IMG/VR virus record: IMGVR_UViG_3300038701_001684
Coordinates: 1 to 31,419 of that record
Origin: a virus
Strand: one strand, 5' to 3'
Length of the DNA: 31,419 bases
Shown: positions 16,683 through 22,738 of the stretch, piece by piece
Position numbering within the stretch: position 1 is the stretch's first letter
Layout: each line of letters begins with the position of its first letter
Program-made: the position numbers and the translations under genes
Notes under the pieces: model-generated
Told to the model about the DNA's origin: nothing
Databases searched by the model: none
What the model saw: only the letters and a program-made list of their open reading frames with translations

Positions 16683-17632
16683 CTCGGGCCAGAAACAACC
16701 GCTGTTTCACGGTCTCGAATATATCTGACCGTCTGCGCCTCTGTGGTGTGTCCGGCCAGTGCCTGAGGGTCTAGGCCCTGCCGCTTTGCGTCGGTGATCG
16801 ACTTGGCTCTAATGTCATGCAGCGTCACATCTACCACTCCGGCCTTTAGTGCTGCTCGCTGAAATAGCCCCTTCACGCCGCTGTATTTCCTCACCTTGCC
16901 GTTTCTCTGTCCCAGCAGGTAGGTAGGGGTGATCTTACGCCCGTGCAGAGCCTTGGCGCGCGATACGGCCTCCGATAGCTCGGGGGTTGATCGCACCATC
17001 AGCCGCTTACCCGTTTTCTCCTGTCTGAATAAAACCCCATCAGCGGTGATATCTGAGAGTCTGATAGACAGGATATCCCCGATCCTTTGCGCGGTTAGGT
17101 AGGCCATATCCATAATTGATCTGAGCGTGGGAGAACCAGCGTTGTAAATCCCCATATATTCCTTATCAGTTATATACCTGTCCCGCTTGGCTTCTTTGAA
17201 CCTAGGGACTGATACCGCTGGGTTAGATTGACACTCTCCTGACCGGACGGCGTAATCAAAAGCCATCTTCAAGACAGAGCGCATCCGATTAGCCATATTT
17301 GGTGTCGATTTGTGGTGGTCCATGAACTGGAACACGTGCTGCGGATTGACCTTTTCCGGCGAAAATTCCACAAACGCCGCCTTAATGGTGGCGGCGGCCT
17401 GCCGGTACTGCGCCAAGGTGTTTGGCTTGACCCGCTTCTCGGCGTCACTAATCACCCGGTCAACGATGATGGACAGCCCTTTGCCGTGCGTTTTTATCCT
17501 GGCGTATTCCTGCAGTGCTGTAGGGAGATCAGACCCAAGCCGCTCCCATTTGCCACCCTTGACGTAATAGTAGGCCCCGTGCTTCTGGTAGACGCACTGC
17601 GGAAGATGGCGATTTGATTTCCTTTTTCTCAT
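16667..17632 (-). CDS. int: Phage integrase (tyrosine recombinase)
   Basis: 321 aa. N-terminal arm-binding domain (residues 1-45, basic, with KHGAYYYVKGGKWERLG), a SAM-like core-binding domain (~50-140), then the catalytic domain: Arg183 in AQRIGD, Lys206 in QEKTGKR, His272 and Arg275 in LHDIR, His295 in AGHTT and the nucleophile Tyr304 in RYIR. All catalytic residues are intact. It lacks the extra internal segment that marks integron integrases, so it is phage-type. ATGA overlap with the DUF4224 gene indicates coupled translation. Catalyses site-specific integration and excision of the phage. Confidence 0.92.
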   Translation of the reverse strand: MRKRKSNRHLPQCVYQKHGAYYYVKGGKWERLGSDLPTALQEYARIKTHGKGLSIIVDRVISDAEKRVKPNTLAQYRQAAATIKAAFVEFSPEKVNPQHVFQFMDHHKSTPNMANRMRSVLKMAFDYAVRSGECQSNPAVSVPRFKEAKRDRYITDKEYMGIYNAGSPTLRSIMDMAYLTAQRIGDILSIRLSDITADGVLFRQEKTGKRLMVRSTPELSEAVSRAKALHGRKITPTYLLGQRNGKVRKYSGVKGLFQRAALKAGVVDVTLHDIRAKSITDAKRQGLDPQALAGHTTEAQTVRYIRDRETAVVSGPSFRQP

Positions 17633-17829
17633 CCGAGGCGGAGTTTCGGTTCATGGGGCTCGGGTTCTACCACACCACCAAGGCGGTTGACAACATAGGA
17701 CCGCAGCACCTTGGGCCGCCCGTCGCCGCCGACCTCGAACAGAAAGCCGTTCTCTTTCAGCCAGTCAATCTGTTTCGCGGCGTACTTAAAGCCCGTGAGG
17801 TCGATTATTTCTTGTGATGTCATAAACAT
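17629..17829 (-). CDS. DUF4224 protein, excisionase-like partner of integrase
   Basis: 66 aa from ATG 17829 (a second ATG two codons on is possible). It matches DUF4224: MFMTSQEIIDLTGFKYAAKQIDWLKENGFLFEV followed by DGRPKVLRSYV, a winged-helix-like DNA-binding fold found immediately before phage integrases. The four-base overlap with int supports a xis-like or integrase-control role, which is inference. An upstream extension to 17913 is less likely because family members start MFMT or similar. The 113 bases between it and the cassette region have no gene. Confidence 0.72.
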   Translation of the reverse strand: MFMTSQEIIDLTGFKYAAKQIDWLKENGFLFEVGGDGRPKVLRSYVVNRLGGVVEPEPHEPKLRLG

Positions 17830-17946
17830 CGAGCTACCCAGATATATTCCAAATAGAAGCCACGTCACGGACCCATTTCTGGCCCCAGTAATAGAACAAA
17901 AATAGAACTCCATGCTCGAATATTGGTAAACACGAGCAGGGAAGAC

Positions 17947-17965
17947 GCATAATCACCTGTTAAAT
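17947..17965 (+). other. Left border of cassette array, minimal attI/attC-like core
   Basis: GCATAAT-CACCT-GTTAAAT: an imperfect inverted pair with a 5-bp spacer. GTTAAAT is the front core of the first cassette and matches ATTTAAC at 18534. The 20-bp context AGACGCATAAYCACCTGTTA recurs at 22731-22750 with one mismatch. Confidence 0.6.
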
Positions 17966-18163
17966 TTCCCCCAACCACTGTGCCAGCGCTGGGCCTCGTT
18001 TTTCGTGCAGCCAGCAGAGCAGGTGCATTAACTGAGCGGCGGCGTTGTCTGGTTTCCGCTCACAACGCTCCCACTTAACCCACGTCTGCCGGTGCACTCC
18101 CATCGCTCGGGCCATCTCCTCGCGGGAGAGGCCCAGCTTTTGCCGGACCTCTGCGGGGGTCAT
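17960..18163 (-). CDS. Small XRE-family HTH protein (cassette cargo)
   Basis: 67 aa. A Cro/CI-type HTH fills residues 1-45: VRQKLGLSREEMARAMGVHRQTWVKWERCERKPD, helix 2 LSREEMARAMG, recognition helix VHRQTWVKWER. The C-terminal helix is LMHLLCWLHEKRG. It overlaps the upstream gene by four bases (ATGA), forming a two-gene operon behind its own promoter. The stop codon lies in the array border core GTTAAAT. It probably autoregulates the operon through the palindrome at 18494-18510; toxin-antitoxin-like pairing is possible but unproven. Confidence 0.72.
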   Translation of the reverse strand: MTPAEVRQKLGLSREEMARAMGVHRQTWVKWERCERKPDNAAAQLMHLLCWLHEKRGPALAQWLGEI

Positions 18164-18441
18164 TGTCCGTCTTGCCCCATCTCTATTTCCCAGTCCTCGC
18201 GAACTCTGGCATACGCCGCGCCGTCCTTTGTGTATACGGATTCGCCGTTGTAATCAGCATTCTCGTGATCAACCAGGTTCACCCATACATTCATTGTTCC
18301 GTGGCTCGTCGCAAAATATCCGTTTTTGAACGCCTCGCCCACTGTCGTTTCAAATTCACTCCGACTGTTGGAGTCCAGCGCGCCAATCCGGTCGCGAATA
18401 ATCCTGATTTTTTGCGCCTTTTTCAATTTAATGTCTTTCAT
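18160..18441 (-). CDS. 93-residue hypothetical protein paired with HTH gene (cassette cargo)
   Basis: Begins MKDIKLKKAQKIRIIRDRIGAL, a basic helical N-terminus; the remainder is mixed with acidic C-terminus (YARVREDWEIEMGQDGQ). No TM and no catalytic motif known to me. SD AAGGGGAA is close to the ATG. First gene of a two-gene cassette with its own strong promoter. Such own-promoter pairs in integron arrays are often toxin-antitoxin modules; here that is only a suggestion. Confidence 0.6.
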   Translation of the reverse strand: MKDIKLKKAQKIRIIRDRIGALDSNSRSEFETTVGEAFKNGYFATSHGTMNVWVNLVDHENADYNGESVYTKDGAAYARVREDWEIEMGQDGQ

Positions 18442-18489
18442 GTCATTCCCCTTGTTTCGGCTCGGCTTTTTTGCCTCCCCTTGACTATA

Positions 18490-18517
18490 AGTATATACCC
18501 ATTGGGTATATTGTCAA
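18490..18517 (-). promoter_or_regulatory. Strong sigma70 promoter with overlapping palindromic operator, cassette 1
   Basis: On the minus strand TTGACA (18512-18517), 16-bp spacer, TATACT (18490-18495). A perfect 7-3-7 palindrome TATACCC-AAT-GGGTATA (18494-18510) fills the spacer and touches the -10. It reads into the 93-aa and HTH genes. The operator differs from the CI/Cro operators (AATAGG-N3-CCTATT), so it likely serves the cassette's own HTH protein. Confidence 0.75.
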
Positions 18518-18533
18518 TGATTTTATCAAAGAA

Positions 18534-18596
18534 ATTTAACCAGTTGCTCCAGTCGATGCCTCGCTTCACTCGCCACGCCTGAGCATGGCGTTCCCC
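18534..18596 (+). other. attC site 1
   Basis: R'' ATTTAAC (18534-18540), R' GTTCCCC (18590-18596), 63 bp. Left arm TGCTCCAGTCGATGCC pairs with right arm GCCACGCCTGAGCA, leaving unpaired C and A on the left arm. R'' is the exact complement of front core GTTAAAT at 17959. Confidence 0.8.
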
Positions 18597-18630
18597 AGAC
18601 CGCTCCGCTGCGCTCCGCGGTCCGGGGAAC
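18589..18630. repeat. 42-bp exact repeat, copy 1: ORF-less mini-cassette body
   Basis: Identical to 19371-19412. It runs from front core GTTCCCC through a GC-rich hairpin to R'' GGGGAAC, with only 27 bp between cores, so no gene fits. The sequences beyond both cores differ completely from those of copy 2. Confidence 0.9.
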
Positions 18631-18684
18631 AAGTAATTCTAAGCGACGGCAAAAAGCCGCCGCGCTTAAATAAAGTCGTTAGCG
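18624..18684 (+). other. attC site 2
   Basis: R'' GGGGAAC (18624-18630), R' GTTAGCG (18678-18684), 61 bp. Left arm ATTCTAAGCGACGGC pairs with the right arm leaving C and A unpaired six bases apart, exactly the spacing of classical attC sites. The loop is AAAAA. Confidence 0.85.
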
Positions 18685-18945
18685 AGACAAATACTCATAG
18701 CACATATCTCGCAATCTTTTCGCATCATCATCGCTCAATATCCAGCAGTCCCATTGTCCGTATCTGCATGAGTACCCAAATATATATTTCAAACCAATCC
18801 ATGTCCGTTTCCACCAAGGTCGCCACTGATTCAGATAAACCTCTGTGTGTATGCCGGGGTCTTCCGGGTCTTTGTCCAGCACAAACCTCAGTGTATGCTC
18901 ACTTGAGCCACACCGACATTCAAAAAAATGTGTTCCATCCAACAT
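18679..18945 (-). CDS. Hypothetical cassette protein, Trp/Cys-rich
   Basis: 88 aa. Cys and His in the first 13 residues (HFFECRCGSSEH) and a Trp-rich middle (NQWRPWWKRTWIGLKYIFGYSC). SD AGCGAGG is seven bases before the ATG. It fills the cassette between cores GTTAGCG and CGCTAAC exactly; the TAA stop lies in the core. No recognised family. The short length and sharp boundaries are typical of integron cassette ORFs. Confidence 0.65.
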   Translation of the reverse strand: MLDGTHFFECRCGSSEHTLRFVLDKDPEDPGIHTEVYLNQWRPWWKRTWIGLKYIFGYSCRYGQWDCWILSDDDAKRLRDMCYEYLSR

Positions 18946-18955
18946 ATCAAAACCT

Positions 18956-19020
18956 CGCTAACAATGCCGTCAACTCGGACGGCTCACTTCGTTCGCCTCC
19001 GGTTACGGCAGGCGTTACGT
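18956..19020 (+). other. attC site 3
   Basis: R'' CGCTAAC (18956-18962), R' GTTACGT (19014-19020), 65 bp. Left arm GCCGTCAACTCGGACGGC pairs with right arm whose complement reads GCCGTAACCGGAGGC, leaving C, T and C unpaired on the left arm. R'' is followed by AA and R' preceded by GC, as in canonical sites. Confidence 0.9.
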
Positions 19021-19290
19021 GACTATTCTGTATTCGTAGAATCCGTGCTTTCTTTCGCAGTTCTCTATCATTGTTCTGGCCTCATCTACAGTTCTGTACC
19101 TTCCGTATCGGGTCCACTCCCGTACACCCCAAGGCAGCGTAGAGGCGTAGTAGCCGGGTTTATGCCTGTATTCCACAACGACAGGCTTATCCTTCTTCCC
19201 CGGCGCACGTTTAGGAGTGCAGTCCTTTGCGGGCATCTGCCTCTTGTCTTTAGCCTTGCTTCGCTCTGCCTTTGCTCTTGGGTTTGCCAT
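19015..19290 (-). CDS. Hypothetical basic cassette protein
   Basis: 91 aa. Lys/Arg-rich, probably disordered N-terminal third (MANPRAKAERSKAKDKRQMPAKD), then a compact alpha/beta region (VVVEYRHKPGYYASTLPWG ... YRTVDEARTMIENCERKHGFYEYRIV). ACGGAG is seven bases before ATG. The cassette is bounded by GTTACGT and ACGTAAC, exact complements, with the TAA stop inside the core. Basic N-terminus suggests nucleic-acid contact; that is speculative. Confidence 0.65.
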   Translation of the reverse strand: MANPRAKAERSKAKDKRQMPAKDCTPKRAPGKKDKPVVVEYRHKPGYYASTLPWGVREWTRYGRYRTVDEARTMIENCERKHGFYEYRIVT

Positions 19291-19303
19291 TTAAAACTCC
19301 GTC

Positions 19304-19378
19304 ACGTAACCATCACCACCAGCCGATTCGCTCAGTCGCTGGCGCTCCTTCGCTCCCGGCTGTGTCTGGTCGTTCCCC
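19304..19378 (+). other. attC site 4
   Basis: R'' ACGTAAC (19304-19310), R' GTTCCCC (19372-19378), 75 bp. Left arm CACCAGCCG against right-arm complement CACAGCCG leaves an unpaired C on the left arm. Precedes the second copy of the 42-bp mini-cassette. Confidence 0.8.
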
Positions 19379-19412
19379 AGACCGCTCCGCTGCGCTCCGC
19401 GGTCCGGGGAAC
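19371..19412. repeat. 42-bp exact repeat, copy 2: ORF-less mini-cassette body
   Basis: Identical to 18589-18630. Bounded by GTTCCCC (19372-19378) and GGGGAAC (19406-19412); flanked by different attC bodies on both sides. Confidence 0.9.
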
Positions 19413-19514
19413 GGGCCGCCGCCTGAGGTGCGCCGCTACGCGGCAAGGAGAACAACCGGCTTGAGCTGACATGGGTTGCACTATCCATGCACCTCAGCCG
19501 GCGGCCCGTTATGC
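19406..19514 (+). other. attC site 5 (irregular)
   Basis: R'' GGGGAAC (19406-19412), R' GTTATGC (19508-19514), 109 bp. The 19-base arms starting GGGCCGCCGC pair with a single mismatch and no unpaired base, so polarity is not marked. The long apical part contains a second hairpin. Confidence 0.65.
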
Positions 19515-20036
19515 CTTCAAAAAGGCTACCCAGTGCGTCTGGGCTTTCTTCCCGCTCTTGTGCCCATACAGGGGCTTTTCCGGCGTGAGTTTCAGAACCT
19601 CGCTCAGTGGTATCTCTGTATCACACCATTTGAAAATCAGTGTTCCCTTCGGTTTCAGCACCCTGAAGCACTCAGCAAAACCATCTGCAAGCATTTCGCG
19701 CCAGTCGTCGCCAAGCCTGCCGTATTTCTTTTCCATCACTCCGGTGCCTGTTTTCCCAAGTCTCTTGCTGGTGTGGTGCGGTGGATCAAAGACAACGTGA
19801 TAAAATGTATCCGCATCAAACGGTAAATCGGTAAAACTTGCCTCCTTATCTGGGGCAACATGCAGCACAGCGCCATTCTTGTATGCCCTGCCTGGCGCTA
19901 TAGAAAAACTTTCTGTTCTTTTGTCCACAAACACACACCTGCTGTCTTTTTTATCTATCCACATCATTCTTGTGCCGCAACAAACATCGAGCACATCAGG
20001 CATAACAAAACGGTCAAGCGGATTCGCTTCGCTCAC
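19509..20036 (-). CDS. Class I SAM-dependent methyltransferase (cassette cargo)
   Basis: 175 aa from GTG 20036, chosen because GGAGGT lies six bases upstream; ATG 20003 is the alternative. Motif I is VLDVCCGTRMMW (~15-26), acidic second motif VFVDKR (~35-40), and motif IV is DPPH (84-87), as in N6-adenine-type and related MTases with DPPY/DPPH. Then KYGRLGDDWREML, a catalytic-domain helix FAECFRVLKPKGTLIFKW, and HKSGKKAQTHWVAF. Small MTases of this type occur in phages and mobile elements. Substrate unknown. The SD and start codons lie inside attC site 6. Confidence 0.75.
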   Translation of the reverse strand: MSEANPLDRFVMPDVLDVCCGTRMMWIDKKDSRCVFVDKRTESFSIAPGRAYKNGAVLHVAPDKEASFTDLPFDADTFYHVVFDPPHHTSKRLGKTGTGVMEKKYGRLGDDWREMLADGFAECFRVLKPKGTLIFKWCDTEIPLSEVLKLTPEKPLYGHKSGKKAQTHWVAFLKA

Positions 20037-20058
20037 GCGCTTACCTCCATCGTTAGTG
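20000..20058 (+). other. attC site 6
   Basis: R'' GCATAAC (20000-20006), R' GTTAGTG (20052-20058), exactly 59 bp. Left arm GGTCAAGCG against right-arm complement GGTAAGCG leaves one unpaired C on the left arm. It also contains the methyltransferase ribosome binding site. Confidence 0.85.
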
Positions 20059-20301
20059 TGAAACGCTCCACGCATTCAACTTGCCTGCTGCAAGGTCTGC
20101 TTCGCCTTCGTCAGCAAAGAAGAATGGCATATACTTGGACTCACTGAATCGTTTCTTCCCTGGCAGTCGCACATTCAGGCCAAATCCACTCTGTTTGCCA
20201 TTGTCGTAAATGTCGTACAGCGGCTTTACACGTACTTTCATCCCCTTGTATTCAGGGTTCATTTTTGAAACATCAATTTGTTCCGCTGTCATTCCGTCCA
20301 T
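20053..20301 (-). CDS. Hypothetical cassette protein
   Basis: 82 aa, mostly beta with alternating charge (MKVRVKPLYDIYDNGKQSGFGLNVRLPGKKRFSES) and a C-terminal helix (DEGEADLAAGKLNAWSVSH). SD GGAG is upstream at normal spacing. The cassette runs from core GTTAGTG, which contains the TAA stop, to CACTAAC at 20323. No known family. No TM. Confidence 0.62.
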   Translation of the reverse strand: MDGMTAEQIDVSKMNPEYKGMKVRVKPLYDIYDNGKQSGFGLNVRLPGKKRFSESKYMPFFFADEGEADLAAGKLNAWSVSH

Positions 20302-20322
20302 ATCAATCTCCAGTAATATTCA

Positions 20323-20380
20323 CACTAACCAGCAACACCATCCGATTCGTCACCGCTGCGCGGCCCCTCTCGGCTGTATC
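20323..20380 (+). other. Half attC site h1 (left half kept)
   Basis: R'' CACTAAC (20323-20329) and the left arm are present, followed by a 26-bp apical sequence (20352-20377). The site then ends after three bases at the next R'' (20381), so its right arm and R' are missing. The 26 bp recur exactly at 23298-23323. Confidence 0.7.
20352..20377 (+). repeat. 26-bp exact direct repeat, copy 1
   Basis: Starts ACCGCTGCGCGGCCC and ends CTCGGCTGT; identical to 23298-23323. Both copies are attC apical regions. Confidence 0.9.
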
Positions 20381-20466
20381 GCATAACCAGTATCTCCAGT
20401 GGATGCCGGGTAGTCCGGCGTTCTATTCAAACCTCAGTGGCGGCACCACTGAGAAAGGCGTTATGG
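20381..20466 (+). other. attC site 7
   Basis: R'' GCATAAC (20381-20387), R' GTTATGG (20460-20466), 86 bp. Left arm TCTCCAGTGGATGCCG against right-arm complement TCTCAGTGGTGCCG leaves C and A unpaired. A cassette front GTTATGC expected to its left is missing, so its cassette body has been lost. Confidence 0.85.
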
Positions 20467-20562
20467 CGCTTGAGTACCAAGCCAATAGAAAAAAGGCGCG
20501 GTTAAGGCCATGCCAAAAATAAACCCCACCGCCATACCTTCCCAGCTACACTCGTTTTTCAT
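20461..20562 (-). CDS. 33-residue membrane protein (cassette cargo)
   Basis: MKNECSWEGMAVGFIFGMAL then TAPFFYWLGTQAP. SD GGAGAAGA precedes the ATG. One hydrophobic segment (about residues 10-28) ends in an aromatic belt. The TAA stop lies in core GTTATGG, and the gene exactly fills the cassette up to CCATAAC at 20582. Its tight fit between matched cores supports reality despite its length. Small membrane peptides are common cassette cargo; the function is unknown. Confidence 0.6.
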   Translation of the reverse strand: MKNECSWEGMAVGFIFGMALTAPFFYWLGTQAP

Positions 20563-20581
20563 ATCTCTTCTCCAAATCGCG

Positions 20582-20704
20582 CCATAACCAGTGGTTTCAG
20601 TGGTCAAGGGCACAGCGCCCGCCTTAAGCAATTAGCGTAGCGAGTCGAGTCTGCAGCCCCGTTTTTCCGTCAATGCCCTTGCCACTGAACACTAATCGTT
20701 ATGC
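20582..20704 (+). other. attC site 8
   Basis: R'' CCATAAC (20582-20588), R' GTTATGC (20698-20704), 123 bp. Left arm TTCAGTGGTCAAGGGCA against right-arm complement TTCAGTGGCAAGGGCA leaves one T unpaired on the left arm. It directly abuts the stop codon of the recombination module's last gene. Confidence 0.88.
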
Positions 20705-20980
20705 GTGGCTCTCTCCCATAGTCTTGCCACGCTGCTGTTCCATTGGCATGAAACCGCATCCATCATCGAAATCTGACCTGTCGCTGCGAATCATCGCGTC
20801 ATAGCACTCCGGATGCTGATGCCCGCTAAACATTTCTTCATCATGAACTCCGGATCGATACTGCGCTTGCGCACCCTTCTCGATCCACTCACCGCACCAC
20901 TCGCAGCGGTGTTTCTTGCGGCAGGTAACCGTTTTGTTTGTAAGTTCAATGCTCATGCCATCCTCGAAATGGATACTCAA
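20699..20980 (-). CDS. Small zinc-binding protein, last gene of recombination block
   Basis: 93 aa. A probable zinc site: Cys20, Cys26, Cys29 ([14 protein letters not shown]) plus His/Cys in HQHPEC (~54-59). Similar small Cys-rich proteins follow SSB genes in many siphoviruses. ATGA overlap with the ssb stop. The TAA stop lies in core GTTATGC of attC site 8, as for a cassette gene. Exact role unknown. Confidence 0.65.
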   Translation of the reverse strand: MSIHFEDGMSIELTNKTVTCRKKHRCEWCGEWIEKGAQAQYRSGVHDEEMFSGHQHPECYDAMIRSDRSDFDDGCGFMPMEQQRGKTMGESHA

Positions 20981-21411
20981 AACGGAATATCGTCATCAAA
21001 CCCATCATCCGGCATCGGCGCAGACTGTGGTGCGTCAGATGATCCCTGCTGCCGTGGTGCGTCACCCGACCCGCCGCGACTGTCCAGCATCTGCATCTGA
21101 TCCGCAACAATCTCAGTTGTATAGCGATCCTGACCGCTCTGGTCCTGCCACTTGCGGGTAGTCATGCGGCCAGAGATATACACCTGCGATCCTTTTGACA
21201 GATATTTACCCATGATCTCCGCCAGTTTCCCGAACGCGACGATGCGTACCCATTCGGTTTTTTCCTTCTTCTCGCCAGTCCCTTTGTCCTTCCAGGATTC
21301 CCCGCAGGCTATGGATAGCGTAGCTATCGCTTTCCCGTCTTGGGTGTATCGGGTCTCAACGTCTTTGCCAAGTCTTCCGATGAACTGGCATAAATTCAGG
21401 TCTTTAGCCAT
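20977..21411 (-). CDS. ssb: Single-stranded DNA-binding protein
   Basis: 144 aa. A full OB-fold: [30 protein letters not shown] at the N-terminus, then [32 protein letters not shown] and the [12 protein letters not shown] strand. A Gly/Gln/Ser/Ala/Pro-rich linker follows (~112-135), and the acidic tip DDDIPF recruits partner proteins. It starts at the last base of the exonuclease gene's stop. Coats ssDNA during phage recombination and replication. Being in a cassette-bounded block is unusual. Confidence 0.93.
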   Translation of the reverse strand: MAKDLNLCQFIGRLGKDVETRYTQDGKAIATLSIACGESWKDKGTGEKKEKTEWVRIVAFGKLAEIMGKYLSKGSQVYISGRMTTRKWQDQSGQDRYTTEIVADQMQMLDSRGGSGDAPRQQGSSDAPQSAPMPDDGFDDDIPF

Positions 21412-22031
21412 TATGGTGCTTCCTGTATGTCGTGTTTCACTTGATTAACCAGCGCCTCAAACTCGGCCAGCCTGGTATCTATTTGGATAAACTGCTCTTT
21501 CAGTTGATCGGCGCGTATTCTACGAACGAACAGCCTTTTCTCCTCTGGGAAGCCGGCGCAGAAACTCACGTAATCTATCCACTCCCGGCCTGACTCGCGC
21601 AGGTTAAAAGCGATCTGCCACTTGTAGGCCGGATCTGGGAGGCCGGTTTTTACTCGCTTATATTGCACTGATGGTATGACGGATTTAATCTCTATCATTC
21701 CCGACTCGCCTATCAAGCCGTCTGGAGAGCAGCCAGTAATACCATTGTCGAAAAAGCCGCCGTTCGTCACGTCGCAAAAATATTCCTCTTCGTACAGCAT
21801 CCTGGCAATCGGCTCCTGCTCATGGCCTCTTTCCATATGCTCGTTACTGTACGATCCTCCGACGATCTTTCCGGTGATCCGTTCGATGGCTATATCAACA
21901 GCTAGCTTTTTGGCGGGATCTCCGAACTCCTTGCCGTAATTAGCCATAATCTTTCCGATGGCCGACCCCGTAACCTTCCCGGATCTCAGCATCAGCCACT
22001 CATCGGCATTCTGCTCAATGTTGTGCCACAT
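21411..22031 (-). CDS. YqaJ-family / lambda-exonuclease-like recombinase nuclease
   Basis: 206 aa. Family motifs: [20 protein letters not shown] (residues 10-29), RGHEQEPIA (68-76, Glu73), then the nuclease core with Asp104 in CSPDGLIG and Glu114-x-Lys116 in GMIEIKS, giving the D-ExK metal site. Acts as a 5'-3' exonuclease that resects double-strand ends for annealing-based recombination. It overlaps the upstream gene by 17 bases and SSB by one, forming the phage recombination operon. No obvious Bet/RecT annealase except possibly the upstream gene. Confidence 0.85.
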   Translation of the reverse strand: MWHNIEQNADEWLMLRSGKVTGSAIGKIMANYGKEFGDPAKKLAVDIAIERITGKIVGGSYSNEHMERGHEQEPIARMLYEEEYFCDVTNGGFFDNGITGCSPDGLIGESGMIEIKSVIPSVQYKRVKTGLPDPAYKWQIAFNLRESGREWIDYVSFCAGFPEEKRLFVRRIRADQLKEQFIQIDTRLAEFEALVNQVKHDIQEAP

Positions 22032-22530
22032 TGGCGGACTCCATGATTAGGGCCTGGTTCTCATCGGAGATAGTCATCCTCTCCAGCACCGCATCAAGAT
22101 CACCGTCGCGCTCAAATGCGGCTATCGCATTTTTCCACGCCTTGGCTTTCTGCGGGGTCAGTTCCGGCTTCTGCGTTCTCGGCTTCTCCGTGCTGATCCG
22201 GAGCCCTTCGACCGTATCCCTTCCGAACCTGACGTTGTGATCGACGTAGACCGTTACCGGGACATTGTTCCAGTCGTCGATAAAATGAGACCCGGTAAGA
22301 TCCTTTAGCGTCCGCGAGTTGACCGCGTTCAGGATCATCGGTTTCAGTTTTTCACCTGGCCGGATTTCAGCCTCGACGAAATAAGCCGTGTTGAAAATGT
22401 CCTTGCTCTTTTTCGTCTTGTCATCCTCCAGGCATACCCTCGCTATGGTCAGTACCGTAGGCTCGACAATATCCGCGCTAGACAGATACGGCGAGTTGAA
22501 CGCTTTCCTGTAATGTGTTTTCTCTGACAT
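22015..22530 (-). CDS. Phage protein of recombination operon, 171 aa
   Basis: AGGAG precedes the ATG. Begins KAFNSPYLSSADIVEPTVLTIARVCLED; middle contains LKPMILNAVNSRTLKDLTGSHFIDDWNNVPVTVYVDHNVRFGRDTVEGLRI. This matches a widespread uncharacterised phage family encoded beside YqaJ/ERF-type genes. The beta-rich core and the C-terminal helical tail (AKAWKNAIAAFERDGDLDAVLERM) are seen. It lies where an annealase would be, but no RecT, Bet or Erf signature is visible. DNA-recombination accessory is the best inference. Confidence 0.65.
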   Translation of the reverse strand: MSEKTHYRKAFNSPYLSSADIVEPTVLTIARVCLEDDKTKKSKDIFNTAYFVEAEIRPGEKLKPMILNAVNSRTLKDLTGSHFIDDWNNVPVTVYVDHNVRFGRDTVEGLRISTEKPRTQKPELTPQKAKAWKNAIAAFERDGDLDAVLERMTISDENQALIMESANVAQH

Positions 22531-22534
22531 TTAA

Positions 22535-22738
22535 TTAACTCCTAATCAAAATCCCGCGCCCATACTCGACCACTGATCTACCCCTGGTCAGGGTCATGCG
22601 GTCCCGGTCTATCTCGTACCCCATGCCCAGTAGCCGGGTAACGGCGTTGCGTAGGTCTATCTGTAGTCGTCGGTTGGTCATGTCTGGTTTCTCAGTATTG
22701 GCGCGAGTAACATTTCTCAGTATTTGCGCGAGACGCAT
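22535..22738 (-). CDS. Small hypothetical protein, first gene of recombination block
   Basis: 67 aa from ATG 22738, which lies in the core GTTATGC; alternatively 48 aa from ATG 22681 (MTNRRLQIDLRNAVTRLL). The latter part looks like a compact basic helix-strand protein (GMGYEIDRDRMTLTRGRSVVEYGRGIL). The first 20 codons span a tandem 20-bp repeat, so the shorter form may be the true product. Function unknown. Confidence 0.5.
   Translation of the reverse strand: MRLAQILRNVTRANTEKPDMTNRRLQIDLRNAVTRLLGMGYEIDRDRMTLTRGRSVVEYGRGILIRS
22688..22732. repeat. Tandem 20-bp near-repeat (25-bp period)
   Basis: TTTCTCAGTATTGGCGCGAG at 22688-22707 and a one-mismatch copy at 22713-22732, 25 bp apart. They lie just inside the module's right core. 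Possibly regulatory binding sites or a simple duplication. Confidence 0.75.

Noticed and set aside
16518-16766. 82-aa rightward frame in the attP region
   Set aside because: No SD, crosses into the integrase gene antisense, and covers the repeat-rich attachment region.
16667-17632. Integrase as an integron IntI
   Set aside because: No integron-specific additional segment near the third patch, phage-type N-terminus, DUF4224 partner and neighbouring attP-like repeats.
18494-18510. Cassette palindrome as a sixth CI/Cro operator
   Set aside because: Half-site GGGTATA differs from CCTATTA; only the 7-3-7 geometry is shared.
18045-18582. Rightward open frames opposite the 93-aa and HTH genes
   Set aside because: The opposite strand has a clear HTH domain, a promoter and SD sequences; these frames have none.
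18928-19464. Open frame of 178 aa on the + strand across cassette region
   Set aside because: It runs through two attC sites and opposite two better genes with SD sequences; composition is that of a shadow frame.
18560-20420. Repeats as CRISPR or REP elements
   Set aside because: The repeats are not regularly spaced identical units with spacers; they are non-identical attC hairpins with cassette-specific matched cores.
22015-22530. Calling the 171-aa protein a RecT/Bet annealase
   Set aside because: Position fits but no annealase signature is visible; left as an uncharacterised recombination-operon protein.
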